A stretch of 64,000 bases of DNA from an uncultured Armatimonadota bacterium (GTDB lineage Bacteria > Armatimonadota > Fimbriimonadia > Fimbriimonadales > Fimbriimonadaceae), in assembly GCA_903927025.1 (NCBI GenBank), contig CAIYLG010000017.1, forward strand, positions 1 through 64,000, written 5' to 3'. The stretch's first letter is position 1, and every line of letters begins with the position of its first letter. Below are positions 32,873-42,168 of the stretch, piece by piece. Both the position numbers and the translations under genes were made by a program. The notes beneath the pieces were generated by a model. The model was not told the origin of the DNA, did not search any database, and saw only the letters and a list, made by a program, of their open reading frames with translations.

Positions 32873-35179
32873 ATGAACCATTTCAAGCGTAACATGATGG
32901 CTATGCGATCTTTTGCTGCTGCGTCTTGCCTTGCTCTGACGTGCCTTGGCATTGCTCAGGACCGTTCGCTTCCGGTTACATACAAAACTCGGGCTGCCCG
33001 AGCAAGCGTGGTTCTGAAGCAGCTGTCTGACCTCACTAAAGTCGACCTGGAGACTTCCCCGCAGACCGAGAACGAAATACTGCTTATCTCGGTGAAGGAC
33101 GTTTCGCTCAATGATCTCATGGCGAAGATTGCTATCGCCGCCAGCGCAGATTGGCGACAGGAGGGGAGCAAGTTCCGCCTGGTGGCCAACAAGGTGATGC
33201 GCCGCAAGGAAGATGATGCGGAGGCCGCCAAGCGAATTGGGGACGTTAGAAAAGCAATTGCAGACCGGGAAGCCCAGGCCAAGAAGATGCGAGACCGCTT
33301 CGCCAAAATGATGGCGGACGAGGCCAAGAAGACCGCCGCAAAAGCAGATACCAAAAAGGGTGATAAGCAGGAAGCCGCACCAGACTTCTCTGAAATGCCG
33401 CCCGTCAACCCAGACGAAACAGCGTTTAATGGTCTCCTTAGGGAGATTGATCCAACTCCGCTGGCTCTCATGGAACCAGGTGAGCGTGTGGTCTACGCGA
33501 CGGACGCAAATAAGACCCAGCATCCATTGGGTCCCAGCGCGACCGAAATATTGAACACCTTCATCAAGGCTCACAACGAGATGGTCGCGCAGCAGCCCCC
33601 CGAAGCCGTGGACCAGAACAATGGCGTTGATACTCAACAGGCGGAAATGATACGCAAGTTCATGAAGCGCCAAAACTCCAAGATTGGAACCGTCAGTAAG
33701 GCTCTCTTGATTGCATCGGACTCAGGGTTTGGCATTCAGATGGGCGTGATGCTGGAACTTCGGCTCTACGACGCCAAAGGGAACGTCCTTTTCTCAGGCA
33801 ATAGCAACCTTGCCGTTAACGGTGAGAACCCATTCATGGGCGCCATGGCCACTGACGCAGAAGATACATCGGTGGCCGTCGCTGCCCCACCTCAGCCGGC
33901 TAAGGCAGCAAACGCGGGTCCCCCACAGAAGCGAACACCCATCCAGCTCTCGGAAGACTCGAAAGCCATTCAGGAGAGCACCAAGGGAATGGCGACCGGC
34001 ATGGCGATGATGCAGATTAAGCCAGAGCTTCGAAAGCACCTGTTGATGCCATCCCTTTACGATCCCCTTTCCTTTTTGGATTCGGATGAGCTGCTTGCCT
34101 ACGGCACATCGCGACAGCGACCGATCGTCGCGGATCTTCCCGATGGAGAAGATTCTCTCTTTGGACTCTTTGGAAACGAAGGGAAGGTTCCCAGCCTGGA
34201 GGAATTCACCGAAAGTATCAACAAAGGGACGGCGATGGTTTCCGTTCCGGATGACACGTTCACGATCATCAAGTCCGCGAGACCCACTCGCACGAGGATG
34301 TACCGAACCGATCGCATTGCACTCACGGCCCTTGTTCAGGCCAGCGAGGAGAAGGGCGTTCCATCCGTGGACGATCTCTCTGCCTATGCAGTTACCTCAC
34401 CAAGTCCGATGCAGGGCAAAGTGAGTCAGATGTATCTGATGCTGTTCGTGCCCGGTTCCCTGCAGATGGGGTTGGACGGTGGTCAGTGGTCGATGCTTCG
34501 CCTTTATGGGCACCTGCCAGAAGAAGCAAGGAACACCTTAATCAATGGCGGCCGAATCGGCCTTGGCAATCTTCCTGGTGCCAGTCGGGCTGATGCAGAT
34601 CTCCTCGTGTATGGTTCTGGTAATCGACTCACGGTCGACGACGGCAAGAAGTCGGGGGATGAAGACTTGCCCAGCTTCATGCGCGCGTCCCTATCTATGT
34701 TCAATGATTCATCGGACTACCGAACCGAACCTACCGAAGTCGCACCCAATGGGCTACCGAACGACGGGTTCGTCGAGTTGAAGGGTGTTACTGAGCCCTT
34801 CGCCACAATCGCCGGCGAAAACACTTCGCCTATCACAGCAATGTTGGGCGCATTGGGACCGGAAGAATTTGCTCTTCTCAACCTTATGAAGTCTCAAAAG
34901 GGAGCTGAGATGCTCTCGGCAATGCTTCCCCCGATGAACCGTCTCAAAGTCGGCAGCCGATCTGTCATGAACTTCACGTTCCACATCGCGCCGCAGGTGG
35001 TCGTCAAGGAAACTCTCAAGGACCACCACATCGACAAGAACGCCGCAATCGTTTCCGAGAAGTCACTTCCCAGTGACTTCATGAAGCTCATCGCAAATAA
35101 GATGGAGGCCCTCAAAAAGAGCTCCTTTGGACAGATGGGAAGCTTCTTCGGTGGCGGCGGCAACGCCATCCACCCGTAG
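32873..35179 (+). CDS. Large secreted protein with STN-like start, unknown
   Basis: A 768-aa exported protein. The signal peptide is MRSFAAASCLALTCLGIAQ; the start could be 32873, 32894 or 32903, since all give an export signal. Residues about 35-105 look like an STN domain: TYKTRAARASVVLKQLSDLT, then VKDVSLNDLMAKIAIAAS. A charged helix with many Lys, Glu and Arg follows (about 105-165). The rest is unrecognised and contains acidic beta-rich stretches. A similar STN-like domain occurs in the gene at 5089. A role in envelope assembly or secretion is possible. Confidence 0.6.
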   Translation: MNHFKRNMMAMRSFAAASCLALTCLGIAQDRSLPVTYKTRAARASVVLKQLSDLTKVDLETSPQTENEILLISVKDVSLNDLMAKIAIAASADWRQEGSKFRLVANKVMRRKEDDAEAAKRIGDVRKAIADREAQAKKMRDRFAKMMADEAKKTAAKADTKKGDKQEAAPDFSEMPPVNPDETAFNGLLREIDPTPLALMEPGERVVYATDANKTQHPLGPSATEILNTFIKAHNEMVAQQPPEAVDQNNGVDTQQAEMIRKFMKRQNSKIGTVSKALLIASDSGFGIQMGVMLELRLYDAKGNVLFSGNSNLAVNGENPFMGAMATDAEDTSVAVAAPPQPAKAANAGPPQKRTPIQLSEDSKAIQESTKGMATGMAMMQIKPELRKHLLMPSLYDPLSFLDSDELLAYGTSRQRPIVADLPDGEDSLFGLFGNEGKVPSLEEFTESINKGTAMVSVPDDTFTIIKSARPTRTRMYRTDRIALTALVQASEEKGVPSVDDLSAYAVTSPSPMQGKVSQMYLMLFVPGSLQMGLDGGQWSMLRLYGHLPEEARNTLINGGRIGLGNLPGASRADADLLVYGSGNRLTVDDGKKSGDEDLPSFMRASLSMFNDSSDYRTEPTEVAPNGLPNDGFVELKGVTEPFATIAGENTSPITAMLGALGPEEFALLNLMKSQKGAEMLSAMLPPMNRLKVGSRSVMNFTFHIAPQVVVKETLKDHHIDKNAAIVSEKSLPSDFMKLIANKMEALKKSSFGQMGSFFGGGGNAIHP

Positions 35180-35187
35180 AAGCTAAA

Positions 35188-35228
35188 GTCTCAGGCTGGC
35201 TGAGAGAAGTACTCTTCCAGCCTGAGAC
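35188..35228. terminator. Bidirectional terminator overlapping carB-C end
   Basis: GTCTCAGGCTGG (35188-35199) pairs perfectly with CCAGCCTGAGAC (35217-35228). The hairpin includes the last codons and the stop of carB-C and lies 8 bp after the stop of the convergent secreted-protein gene. Confidence 0.65.
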
Positions 35229-36861
35229 ACTGAGCCTTGGTAGGATCCGCAAAGACGTCCAGAGCCCGAATTAGCGCGCTCGCAGTGTCGATGCTGGTCA
35301 CGCAAGGTACGCCAGTTTCGATACAGGCTCTTCGAATCCTCGCAGCCTCAGATTCGCTGGTCTCGTTGAGACCTGGCGTGTTGATCATGATGCTGACCCG
35401 TCCTGCCGTGATCAGATCGAGAATATTGGGCGAACCCGACTGAATCTTCGCGATCGATTCGCACGGAATTCCCGCATCCGTAATCACCTTCGCCGTACCT
35501 GGCGTCGCGGCAACTGCCCTACCAGAAAGATGGAGCTGCTTTGCAATTTCCAACGCAGCTGCCTTATCGGAGTCGTTTACAGTAAGGAGCACGACACCGT
35601 CTCCCTTGAAGTGGATACCGCTGGCGACCATTGCCTTGTACAGTGCACCTTCAAAGGTATTGTCGATGCCGAGGATCTCTCCAGTCGACTTCATCTCCGG
35701 CCCAAGGCTAGGCTCAACTTTTGCCAGCTTTTGGAAGCTAAATACTGGCGCCTTTATCGCGAACATTTTGGGAGGATGAATCTCTGCGGTGCCATCCACA
35801 AAAGCCTGCTCCGTCTCTATGAAACCGTGTGCGTGAGTCTTTGGCAGCCTTGTCGGTTCGGTCTCTCCGTTCGCTCCGAGGACCCATAGACCACTTGAAT
35901 AGCCCATCTCTTTGAGCGTTTGACCCATCATGCAGCGGGTGGCCAAATCGACCATTGGAATTCCAGTGACCTTGCTCAGATAAGGCACCGTTCGGCTCGC
36001 ACGTGGGTTCACTTCCAGCACGTAGGCGATTTCGTTCTGGACGACGAACTGGATGTTCATCAGGCCCTTCACGCCGAGGGCTCGGGCGATCTTGCAGGCG
36101 CTGGTGACCATCTGGGCCTGAATGGACTGGCTGAGCGAAATGGCGGGGTAGACGGCCATTGAGTCGCCACTGTGGACGCCTGCCCGCTCAATGTGCTCCA
36201 TGATGCCGGGCACCAGCGTATCCACTCCATCTGAAATGACATCGACTTCCGCCTCTTTGCCAAGAAGGTACTTGTCGACCAAAACTGGCTGACCTGGGTT
36301 AGCATCTTCCGCTTCCTTGTAGAAGCCGTCAAGCTGACCTTCGCTGAATACGATCTCCATCGCTCGGCCGCCTAGAACGAAGCTTGGCCGCACGAGTACC
36401 GGGTAGCCCACCTCGAGTGCAATCTTCTTCGCTTCCGCAAGAGATCGAACTGCCTTGCCTTTTGGCCTCGGGATGTTTAGGCTCTCCAGAAGATCGTCGA
36501 ACTGCTCTCGGTCTTCTGCCATCGCAATGGCAGAAGGGCTGGTGCCAAGAACTTTGACGCCGTTCTGAGAGAGGCCCTCCGCCAGGTTGATTGCGGTTTG
36601 GCCTCCAAATTGGCACACGACCCCAATCGGATTCTCGTGGGCAATGACGTCGAGGGTGTCTTCTAGGGTCACCGGCTCAAAGTAGAGTCCATCACCGGTG
36701 TCAAAGTCTGTACTCACCGTTTCCGGATTGTTGTTGACAATGATGGCTCGGTAGCCGAGTTCTCGAAGTGACCAAACGCAGTGGACGCAGGAGTAGTCAA
36801 ACTCAATCCCCTGGCCGATTCTAATGGGTCCAGACCCGAGGACGAGAACAGTGGGCTTCAT
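35191..36861 (-). CDS. carB: Carbamoyl-phosphate synthetase large subunit, C-terminal half
   Basis: A 556-aa protein equal to the second half of classical CarB: it starts at the second synthetase repeat (VLVLGSGPIRIGQGIEFDY) and runs through the second ATP-grasp domain (PVLVRPSFVLGGRAMEIV) and the C-terminal MGS-like regulatory domain (LTVNDSDKAAALEIA, SPNILDLITAGRVSIMINTP). This half phosphorylates carbamate and carries the allosteric domain. In most bacteria both halves are one chain of about 1070 aa; here they are separate genes with a membrane-protein gene between them. Splitting is known in Aquifex and some archaea. A CACAAT -10 box lies 10 bp upstream. Confidence 0.93.
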   Translation of the reverse strand: MKPTVLVLGSGPIRIGQGIEFDYSCVHCVWSLRELGYRAIIVNNNPETVSTDFDTGDGLYFEPVTLEDTLDVIAHENPIGVVCQFGGQTAINLAEGLSQNGVKVLGTSPSAIAMAEDREQFDDLLESLNIPRPKGKAVRSLAEAKKIALEVGYPVLVRPSFVLGGRAMEIVFSEGQLDGFYKEAEDANPGQPVLVDKYLLGKEAEVDVISDGVDTLVPGIMEHIERAGVHSGDSMAVYPAISLSQSIQAQMVTSACKIARALGVKGLMNIQFVVQNEIAYVLEVNPRASRTVPYLSKVTGIPMVDLATRCMMGQTLKEMGYSSGLWVLGANGETEPTRLPKTHAHGFIETEQAFVDGTAEIHPPKMFAIKAPVFSFQKLAKVEPSLGPEMKSTGEILGIDNTFEGALYKAMVASGIHFKGDGVVLLTVNDSDKAAALEIAKQLHLSGRAVAATPGTAKVITDAGIPCESIAKIQSGSPNILDLITAGRVSIMINTPGLNETSESEAARIRRACIETGVPCVTSIDTASALIRALDVFADPTKAQCLRLEEYFSQPA

Positions 36862-36871
36862 CTAAAAGAGG

Positions 36872-36881
36872 ATTGTGACAC
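36872..36881 (-). promoter_or_regulatory. carB-C promoter (GTGTCACAAT)
   Basis: The minus-strand decamer GTGTCACAAT, an extended -10 element, is identical to that upstream of carB-N. The predicted start of transcription leaves a 4-base leader before ATG. Confidence 0.55.
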
Positions 36882-36897
36882 GGATAGCACGCTGCAG

Positions 36898-37668
36898 TCA
36901 GCTAAGATGCTCGAGGTTCATCACTTCCTCATAGGCTTCGTTCAACGAGCGCATCTCTCCAAGCACTTGCCGAAGGTCTGCAGACACATCTCCAGCAAAG
37001 CCTTTCCGTTCGGACATTCGTTCAGTTGAGGCAACAATTTCTTCTGCGGTCCGGTGAATATCCTGCTTCAATGCAGCTACATCAGAGCTCGCGGCAGGCA
37101 CTCCCTGACCAAACATCGTTACCAACCTTGCCATTCCTGCCTCCATCGCCATCTCTGCTTTATCTCGGGCGGCAGCCCATGGAGAATCTGGAGTAAACGA
37201 CTTCCAAACCGGTGAGGTTAGGGCGGATCGGCACCGCAAAAAGTCGAGCGCCGCTTCATTTAGGGCTAACGCCTCCGCCTCACCGAGTTTCCCTTTGATG
37301 TTTCCGAGCCATCTAGCCTGCGTAAGGTTCCACATTGCGGTCTGCGCGGCACCAAGTCTGCGTCGGTGCTCTTTCTCCTCAAGCGGAGCCATGAGGTAGT
37401 ACCAGAGGATAAAAGGGACGGTCAGCCCAGCTCCGATTCCCAGCGGCCAGAAAAAGAGTCCAGGATCGTTGTGGATCTTCGTGTGGTGAGCCTTGAGAAG
37501 GACAATGGCAGTTGTCAGCGAGACAGCAAAGATCGTGCCCAATGCCGCGGCCAAGATTTTCGCCCGCTTCCCTCCGCAGCTGTTGCTCTGCAGGTCTATG
37601 TATTCGTAGAGGCTTCTGAGATCTGGCTCACTCTTCTGCCAACTCCATACGCCATCTGATGCCGCCAT
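36898..37668 (-). CDS. Two-helix membrane protein with coiled region, unknown
   Basis: A 256-aa protein. Two adjacent membrane helices (about residues 37-58 and 71-91) are followed by a charged, helical C-terminal part with coiled-coil character (ERMSERKGFAGDVSADLRQVLGEM). No family is recognised. It sits between the two halves of carB, in the same direction, without overlap. A TGTACT box 8 bp before the ATG suggests its own near-leaderless promoter. Its location may be chance or may point to a link with carbamoyl-phosphate synthetase. Confidence 0.6.
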   Translation of the reverse strand: MAASDGVWSWQKSEPDLRSLYEYIDLQSNSCGGKRAKILAAALGTIFAVSLTTAIVLLKAHHTKIHNDPGLFFWPLGIGAGLTVPFILWYYLMAPLEEKEHRRRLGAAQTAMWNLTQARWLGNIKGKLGEAEALALNEAALDFLRCRSALTSPVWKSFTPDSPWAAARDKAEMAMEAGMARLVTMFGQGVPAASSDVAALKQDIHRTAEEIVASTERMSERKGFAGDVSADLRQVLGEMRSLNEAYEEVMNLEHLS

Positions 37669-37738
37669 GTATAAAGAGTACAGTCAGACCCCCGGCTTGG
37701 TTTCCGAGGGTTGCGGGAATCTTTAAATAAAGTCGGCG

Positions 37739-39454
37739 CTAAGCCAAGACGACAGCATCGTCTTCCTGCTCAAACGTCCCGTAGTAGTAGGGCGTGTGAG
37801 ATTCAAACTCGCCAGCGCAGGTATCCACCATCTTGAACACGGGCATCACCTTCTGGCGCTCGATTTCCCAAGCGGCCTGTGTCTCCCAATTGCCGTCTGC
37901 TGGAGCTGTGTTTCCAGCCCGGAACTGCTTTCCTACTTCTCGAATCGTTTCAGTCGAAATCTGAAGGATCGAGGCAATTGTCGGGCTCGGGAACCCAATG
38001 AGGAAGGCTTCCTGAATCGTCTCGCCAAGAGACTCGGATTCAGCTCCATGAGCGGCTTCCAGTCGCTTCTCCATTTTGATAAGGCCGTTGATCTTTCTCA
38101 GGAACCACTTGTCAACTCGGCTGATACGGTTGACTTCATCCACCGTCCAGTTGCGGCGAAGCCCTTCCGCCAATGCCCAAAGTCGCTCGTCGGTCGGCTT
38201 TTTGATCGCCTGCTTCAAGTCTTCGTCACTAACCTCAGCGAATTTGGCGTGGCGCAGATCTTTCTGTTTAACTTCCAGTCCTCGAAGCGCCTTCATGAGG
38301 GCAGCCTCGAAGGTGCGGTCGATGGCCATAACCTCGCCGGTTGCCTTCATCTGGGTGAAGAGAGACCGGTCACCGGTAGAGAACTTGTCAAAAGGCCAAC
38401 GTGGAATCTTGACGACGCAGTAGTCCAGCGCGGGCTCAAAGCATGCCTTGGTGGTGCCGGTTACTTGGTTGTCGATCTCATCAAGCGTCTTGCCAACCGC
38501 GATCTTGGCGGCAACTCTTGCAATTGGATAGCCGGTGGCTTTCGAAGCCAGCGCCGATGACCGAGAGACGCGTGGGTTGACTTCGATGATGTAATAGTCA
38601 AAGCTGTCTGGATTGACCGCTAGCTGAACGTTGCACCCGCCTTCGATGCCTAGCGACTGAATGATCTTCAGCGAGGCGGTTCTCAGCATGTGGTACTCAA
38701 GATCGCTGAGAGTCTGCGATGGGGCAATGACGATGCTGTCACCTGTATGCACGCCCATCGGGTCCAAGTTTTCCATGTTGCAGACGGTGATACAGTTCCC
38801 TGCTCCGTCTCGCATCACTTCATACTCCACCTCTTTCCAGCCGAGCAGGCTTCGCTCAACCATGATCTGGCTTCGCATCGAGAGTTTCAGGCCCTTTCTA
38901 CCCGTCTCCCAAAGCTCTTCGCGGGTGTTGGCAATGCCTCCGCCGGTGCCGCCAAGGGTGTATGCCGGGCGGATGATACAGGGGTAAGGAACCACGTCAA
39001 GAACAGCTTGCAGTTCGTCATCCGTCTGGATGATCCAGCTCTCAGGAACTGGCTCCTTGATCTCCCGCATCAGATTGCGGAAGCTCTCGCGGTCTTCGGC
39101 CTTTTTAATGGCACTGAGGGGGGTGCCAAGCACCTTGATGTTGTACTTCTCAAGGATTCCGGCATCGGAAAGCTGGGTGGCCAAGTTGAGGCCTGTCTGC
39201 CCACCAAGGGTAGGGAGGAGAGCGTCAGGGCGTTCGCGCTTGATCACCCGTTCGCAAAAGTCCACGTTGAGCGGCTCAATGTAGAGCGCATCGCTGACAC
39301 CGGGGTCGGTCATGATCGTAGCGGGATTGCTGTTGATCAGGACAACTTCGTGGCCCTCTTCCTTGAGGCTCTTGCAGGCTTGTGTTCCCGCGTAATCAAA
39401 CTCGGCCGCCTGTCCGATAACAATCGGGCCAGAACCGATAACGAGGACCTTCAT
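37739..39454 (-). CDS. carB: Carbamoyl-phosphate synthetase large subunit, N-terminal half
   Basis: About 571 aa from the ATG at 39454; the ORF extends to 39496 without need. It is the first half of Car[26 protein letters not shown], then [17 protein letters not shown] (ATP-grasp), [25 protein letters not shown] (the catalytic part of the carboxyphosphate domain), and the oligomerisation domain ending [21 protein letters not shown]. It thus stops exactly where the second repeat begins in fused enzymes. This half makes carboxyphosphate and carbamate from bicarbonate and ammonia. It must assemble with carB-C and CarA. The -10 box CACAAT lies 11 bp upstream. Confidence 0.94.
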   Translation of the reverse strand: MKVLVIGSGPIVIGQAAEFDYAGTQACKSLKEEGHEVVLINSNPATIMTDPGVSDALYIEPLNVDFCERVIKRERPDALLPTLGGQTGLNLATQLSDAGILEKYNIKVLGTPLSAIKKAEDRESFRNLMREIKEPVPESWIIQTDDELQAVLDVVPYPCIIRPAYTLGGTGGGIANTREELWETGRKGLKLSMRSQIMVERSLLGWKEVEYEVMRDGAGNCITVCNMENLDPMGVHTGDSIVIAPSQTLSDLEYHMLRTASLKIIQSLGIEGGCNVQLAVNPDSFDYYIIEVNPRVSRSSALASKATGYPIARVAAKIAVGKTLDEIDNQVTGTTKACFEPALDYCVVKIPRWPFDKFSTGDRSLFTQMKATGEVMAIDRTFEAALMKALRGLEVKQKDLRHAKFAEVSDEDLKQAIKKPTDERLWALAEGLRRNWTVDEVNRISRVDKWFLRKINGLIKMEKRLEAAHGAESESLGETIQEAFLIGFPSPTIASILQISTETIREVGKQFRAGNTAPADGNWETQAAWEIERQKVMPVFKMVDTCAGEFESHTPYYYGTFEQEDDAVVLA

Positions 39455-39465
39455 TCTAAGGACGT

Positions 39466-39475
39466 ATTGTGACAC
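39466..39475 (-). promoter_or_regulatory. carB-N promoter (GTGTCACAAT)
   Basis: The minus-strand decamer GTGTCACAAT, identical to that of carB-C. The expected transcript starts TTAGA before the ATG. Confidence 0.55.
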
Positions 39476-39683
39476 ACGTCGATGCTGAGCAGGCAATTGG
39501 CAGCCAACTACGACAAGAAAGCAAGGCAGTTAGAGAAGTAAGGCCGCACATGCTCCATATAGATGCGACAAGACGGTCAACCTACAATAGAACCTTGGAA
39601 GCGTTTGGCGTATTCAATGTCGGCAACTGGATGATTCAAACCAGGGTGCAGAAGACGAAAAGGATCCGAGGCTTGTAGCCGAG

Positions 39684-40604
39684 CTACTTCAGATGCAATT
39701 CCATCCAGACGGCTAGTTCATCCAGCGCTTTTGCCTGGTTGGCGACTCTTGGAGTGAGTCCGTGGGCCATATCCGGGACGAGGATCACCTTTGAGTCCAC
39801 TCCCAGCGCTTTCAACGTCTGGTTGGCATCTAGGCTTTGCTTGGCTGGAACCAGCGGATCGGCGGTCCCCTGGATATACAGGGTTGCTGCCGTGTGGGTG
39901 TCATAGAAAGTTTGCGGACTTGCCTTGATCCGTTGAGCCTTGTCAACACCACCCTGCTCGCCAATCAGACCTTGGACGATTCCATAGGTTTCACCCTCTT
40001 TGGTCAGCGGCGACGTAAGGTCATGGATTCCCGAGATGCTCCCAACGCACTGAACGCGACTCAAGGGGGATTTCACATCCTTGGCATCAACCGAACCTAG
40101 AAAGGAGGAGAGATGGCCGCCGGCGCTGATGCCGGCCGCCCCAACTTTACTTGGGTCAATATCGAGCTTGGACGCCTGCTGTCTGAGCCAACGAACCGCA
40201 GCCTGCGCATCTTCTAGCTGGGCGGGCCAATGTGACCGAGGCACCAGCCGGTAGTCGATCGACGCTGCCACAAAGCCTTTTTTGGCCAGGTAGTCCGCTA
40301 TCTCCTGCATGTCGGCGCGGTTTCCGCTCACCCATCCACCGCCATGAATCAGAACGATCAAGCGATGAAGGGACTTGTCCTTTTGCGGTCGGGTGATGTC
40401 CACTCGAAGCGGGCCCTGAGTGGATTTCGTGTAGACAGCGGTCTCAATGTCCTTGCGAATAGGTACAGATCGGGCGAGCGCGGTTGAATCGGCAACTTCA
40501 TCGTTGCCAGAGATTTGCTTGTCAGAATTCATGCAGCCTCCAATGCAAAGGTAGGCGCTCAGCACAAGCAACGTTGATCGGGCTAGAGATTTGCAGAGCG
40601 GCAC
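39684..40604 (-). CDS. Lipoprotein alpha/beta hydrolase (carboxylesterase-like)
   Basis: About 306 aa from the GTG at 40604, which has GAAGG 7 bp upstream and avoids overlap with carA. A lipobox YLCIGGC gives Cys24 as the lipidated residue. The alpha/beta hydrolase features are HGGGW (oxyanion hole), GISAGGHL (nucleophile Ser in G-x-S-x-G), TADPLVP (catalytic Asp) and DMAHG (catalytic His). This matches secreted esterases/acetylxylan esterases of the BD-FAE type. It sits between carA and carB-N, same strand, with no known connection to pyrimidine synthesis. Confidence 0.85.
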   Translation of the reverse strand: MPLCKSLARSTLLVLSAYLCIGGCMNSDKQISGNDEVADSTALARSVPIRKDIETAVYTKSTQGPLRVDITRPQKDKSLHRLIVLIHGGGWVSGNRADMQEIADYLAKKGFVAASIDYRLVPRSHWPAQLEDAQAAVRWLRQQASKLDIDPSKVGAAGISAGGHLSSFLGSVDAKDVKSPLSRVQCVGSISGIHDLTSPLTKEGETYGIVQGLIGEQGGVDKAQRIKASPQTFYDTHTAATLYIQGTADPLVPAKQSLDANQTLKALGVDSKVILVPDMAHGLTPRVANQAKALDELAVWMELHLK

Positions 40605-40615
40605 AATGTGCCCTT

Positions 40616-41722
40616 CTACGCCTTTTTGGCTGTCATCTTCTCCACAAAATCGAAGAAGTAAGGTCGTGAATCCCAAGGGCCAGGAGCAGCTTCTGGATGG
40701 TATTGAATACTTGAGGCATCCGCACCTCTAATTCGAATACCCTCAACCGTCTCATCGTTCAGGTTGAGTTGGGTCACCTCTGCTCCAGTTCCATCAAGGC
40801 TGGCAGGGTCAACGGCGTAGCCATGATTCTGACTGGTGATCGTGACCTTCCCTGTGACGAGGTCCTTTACGGGGTGATTCGACCCTCGGTGGCCAAACTT
40901 GAGCTTGTAGGTGTGACCACCTACCGCATGGCAAAGGAGCTGGTTTCCAAGACAGATTCCGAAAATGGGACGTTGACCGATGAGACCTTTCACTGTCTCG
41001 ATTACCCCACCTAGTCGTTGGGGATCTCCCGGACCAGGCGACAGGAGAATGCCGTCCGGCTTCCAGGACATCACTTCATCGGCAGTTGAAGTCGCGGGCA
41101 AAACGATGGGCTGGCAGCCTGCTCGCCAGAAACGGCGAAGAATGTTGTACTTCAAGCCGCAGTCCAGCACCACAAGCTTGGGTCGGCTCGTGTCCATCGG
41201 CTCACCGAGAGACTGTTTGCCTTCCCTTCCCCACACATACGCCTTCTTCGTGGTGACGTCCATGACGAAGTCGGATTCATCGTACGGCTTCATGTTTGCC
41301 AGCCATGCCTTGCCAGCCTCCAAGTCATCCGCGATGCATCCGGTCGTGACGCCGCCAGTTCTGATGCGCTTGGTGATCAAACGAGTGTCAAGCCCCTGAA
41401 TGCCAACCGTGCCACGCTCCTTGAGGAGTTGATCGAGGCTTTTGGTTGCTCGCCAGTTGCTGGGGACGTCACAGGCCTCTCGTACGATCAATCCTGTGGG
41501 CTGAATTCGATCCGACTCAAAGTCGTCGTCGTTGATCCCGTAGTTGCCAATCAGCGGATAGGTGAAGAGAACAATCTGGCCCGAATAGCTGGGATCCGTA
41601 AGGATTTCTTGGTAGCCGGTCATGCCGGTGTTGAAAACAACTTCCCCAAGCGTATGTCCATCGGCACCAAGGGCCTTGCCGGTAAAAACGGTGCCGTCGC
41701 CGAGGATAAGGTAGCGCTTCAA
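40616..41722 (-). CDS. carA: Carbamoyl-phosphate synthetase small subunit CarA
   Basis: A 368-aa glutamine amidotransferase subunit starting at TTG 41722. It has the N-terminal CPSase domain (YLILGDGTVFTGKALGADG, TGMTGYQEILTDPSYSGQIV) and the C-terminal class I amidotransferase, with the catalytic Cys in IFGICLGNQLLCHA and the His-Glu pair near SIQYHPEAAPGP. It supplies ammonia to the CarB halves for pyrimidine and arginine synthesis. It lies first in a minus-strand series: carA, lipoprotein, carB-N, membrane protein, carB-C. A 30-bp palindrome and TTGAAC/TATCAT promoter lie immediately upstream. Confidence 0.94.
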   Translation of the reverse strand: MKRYLILGDGTVFTGKALGADGHTLGEVVFNTGMTGYQEILTDPSYSGQIVLFTYPLIGNYGINDDDFESDRIQPTGLIVREACDVPSNWRATKSLDQLLKERGTVGIQGLDTRLITKRIRTGGVTTGCIADDLEAGKAWLANMKPYDESDFVMDVTTKKAYVWGREGKQSLGEPMDTSRPKLVVLDCGLKYNILRRFWRAGCQPIVLPATSTADEVMSWKPDGILLSPGPGDPQRLGGVIETVKGLIGQRPIFGICLGNQLLCHAVGGHTYKLKFGHRGSNHPVKDLVTGKVTITSQNHGYAVDPASLDGTGAEVTQLNLNDETVEGIRIRGADASSIQYHPEAAPGPWDSRPYFFDFVEKMTAKKA

Positions 41723-41733
41723 TCTAAAGGAGA

Positions 41734-41776
41734 ATGATACCTATACACCTCACTTCGGTTCAAACCGAAGTGAGGT
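41734..41776 (-). promoter_or_regulatory. carA promoter with 30-bp palindromic operator
   Basis: The palindrome ACCTCACTTCGGTT...AACCGAAGTGAGGT occupies 41747-41776 with perfect 14-bp arms. Its centre contains TTGAAC, 18 bp from TATCAT (41734-41739), which ends 11 bp before the TTG start of carA. A repressor bound there would cover the -35 box. A role as a transcription terminator is less likely because no T-run follows and no gene ends near it. Confidence 0.55.
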
Positions 41777-42168
41777 TCAGGGGTGAATTTCTTGCGACTT
41801 CTCCCATTTTCTCGAGCGGCGGAATCGGAAATCTAAATTTTGGTGGAGGGTGGAGCGGGTTTGTCTGCCTCATCTGGCAGTGTTCGGATTCTGGACGCAC
41901 AGATTGTTGTCGACGCAAACACTCTGCGTTCTAAGAGAGAGTTGGAATGCTATGGTTGCCTCCAAAATGAGGCGCCCCATTGCCTGTTTGCACTTGGCGC
42001 CTCAGCCCAACACCACGTTCGACGCGCTTTTGCCTTGCATGTTTAGAACCTGCGAAAACTTGCAACAATAGGTTTGAACCCCTCTTTAGATGCGCGCTAA
42101 CTGCCCGCGCTCCCATCGAACACCATGCTCTTGCAAAACCTCGGACCTCAAACTGCACGTGCCATCCA
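41777..42168. other. Gap without a supported gene
   Basis: Some 390 bases between carA's regulatory region and the mutase-like gene. ORFs on both strands are short and of odd composition. One hairpin is visible: TGAGGCGCC (41968-41976) with GGCGCCTCA (41996-42004) and a 19-base loop. It may end the transcript of the mutase-like gene. Nothing else is seen. Confidence 0.4.

Noticed and set aside
32837-33673. 278-codon open frame on the minus strand
   Set aside because: It lies wholly opposite the secreted protein gene at 32873, which has a signal peptide and coherent domain pattern. The antisense frame has no recognisable motif.
37796-39472. Long plus-strand frames opposite carB-N
   Set aside because: Shadow frames of a strongly conserved gene.
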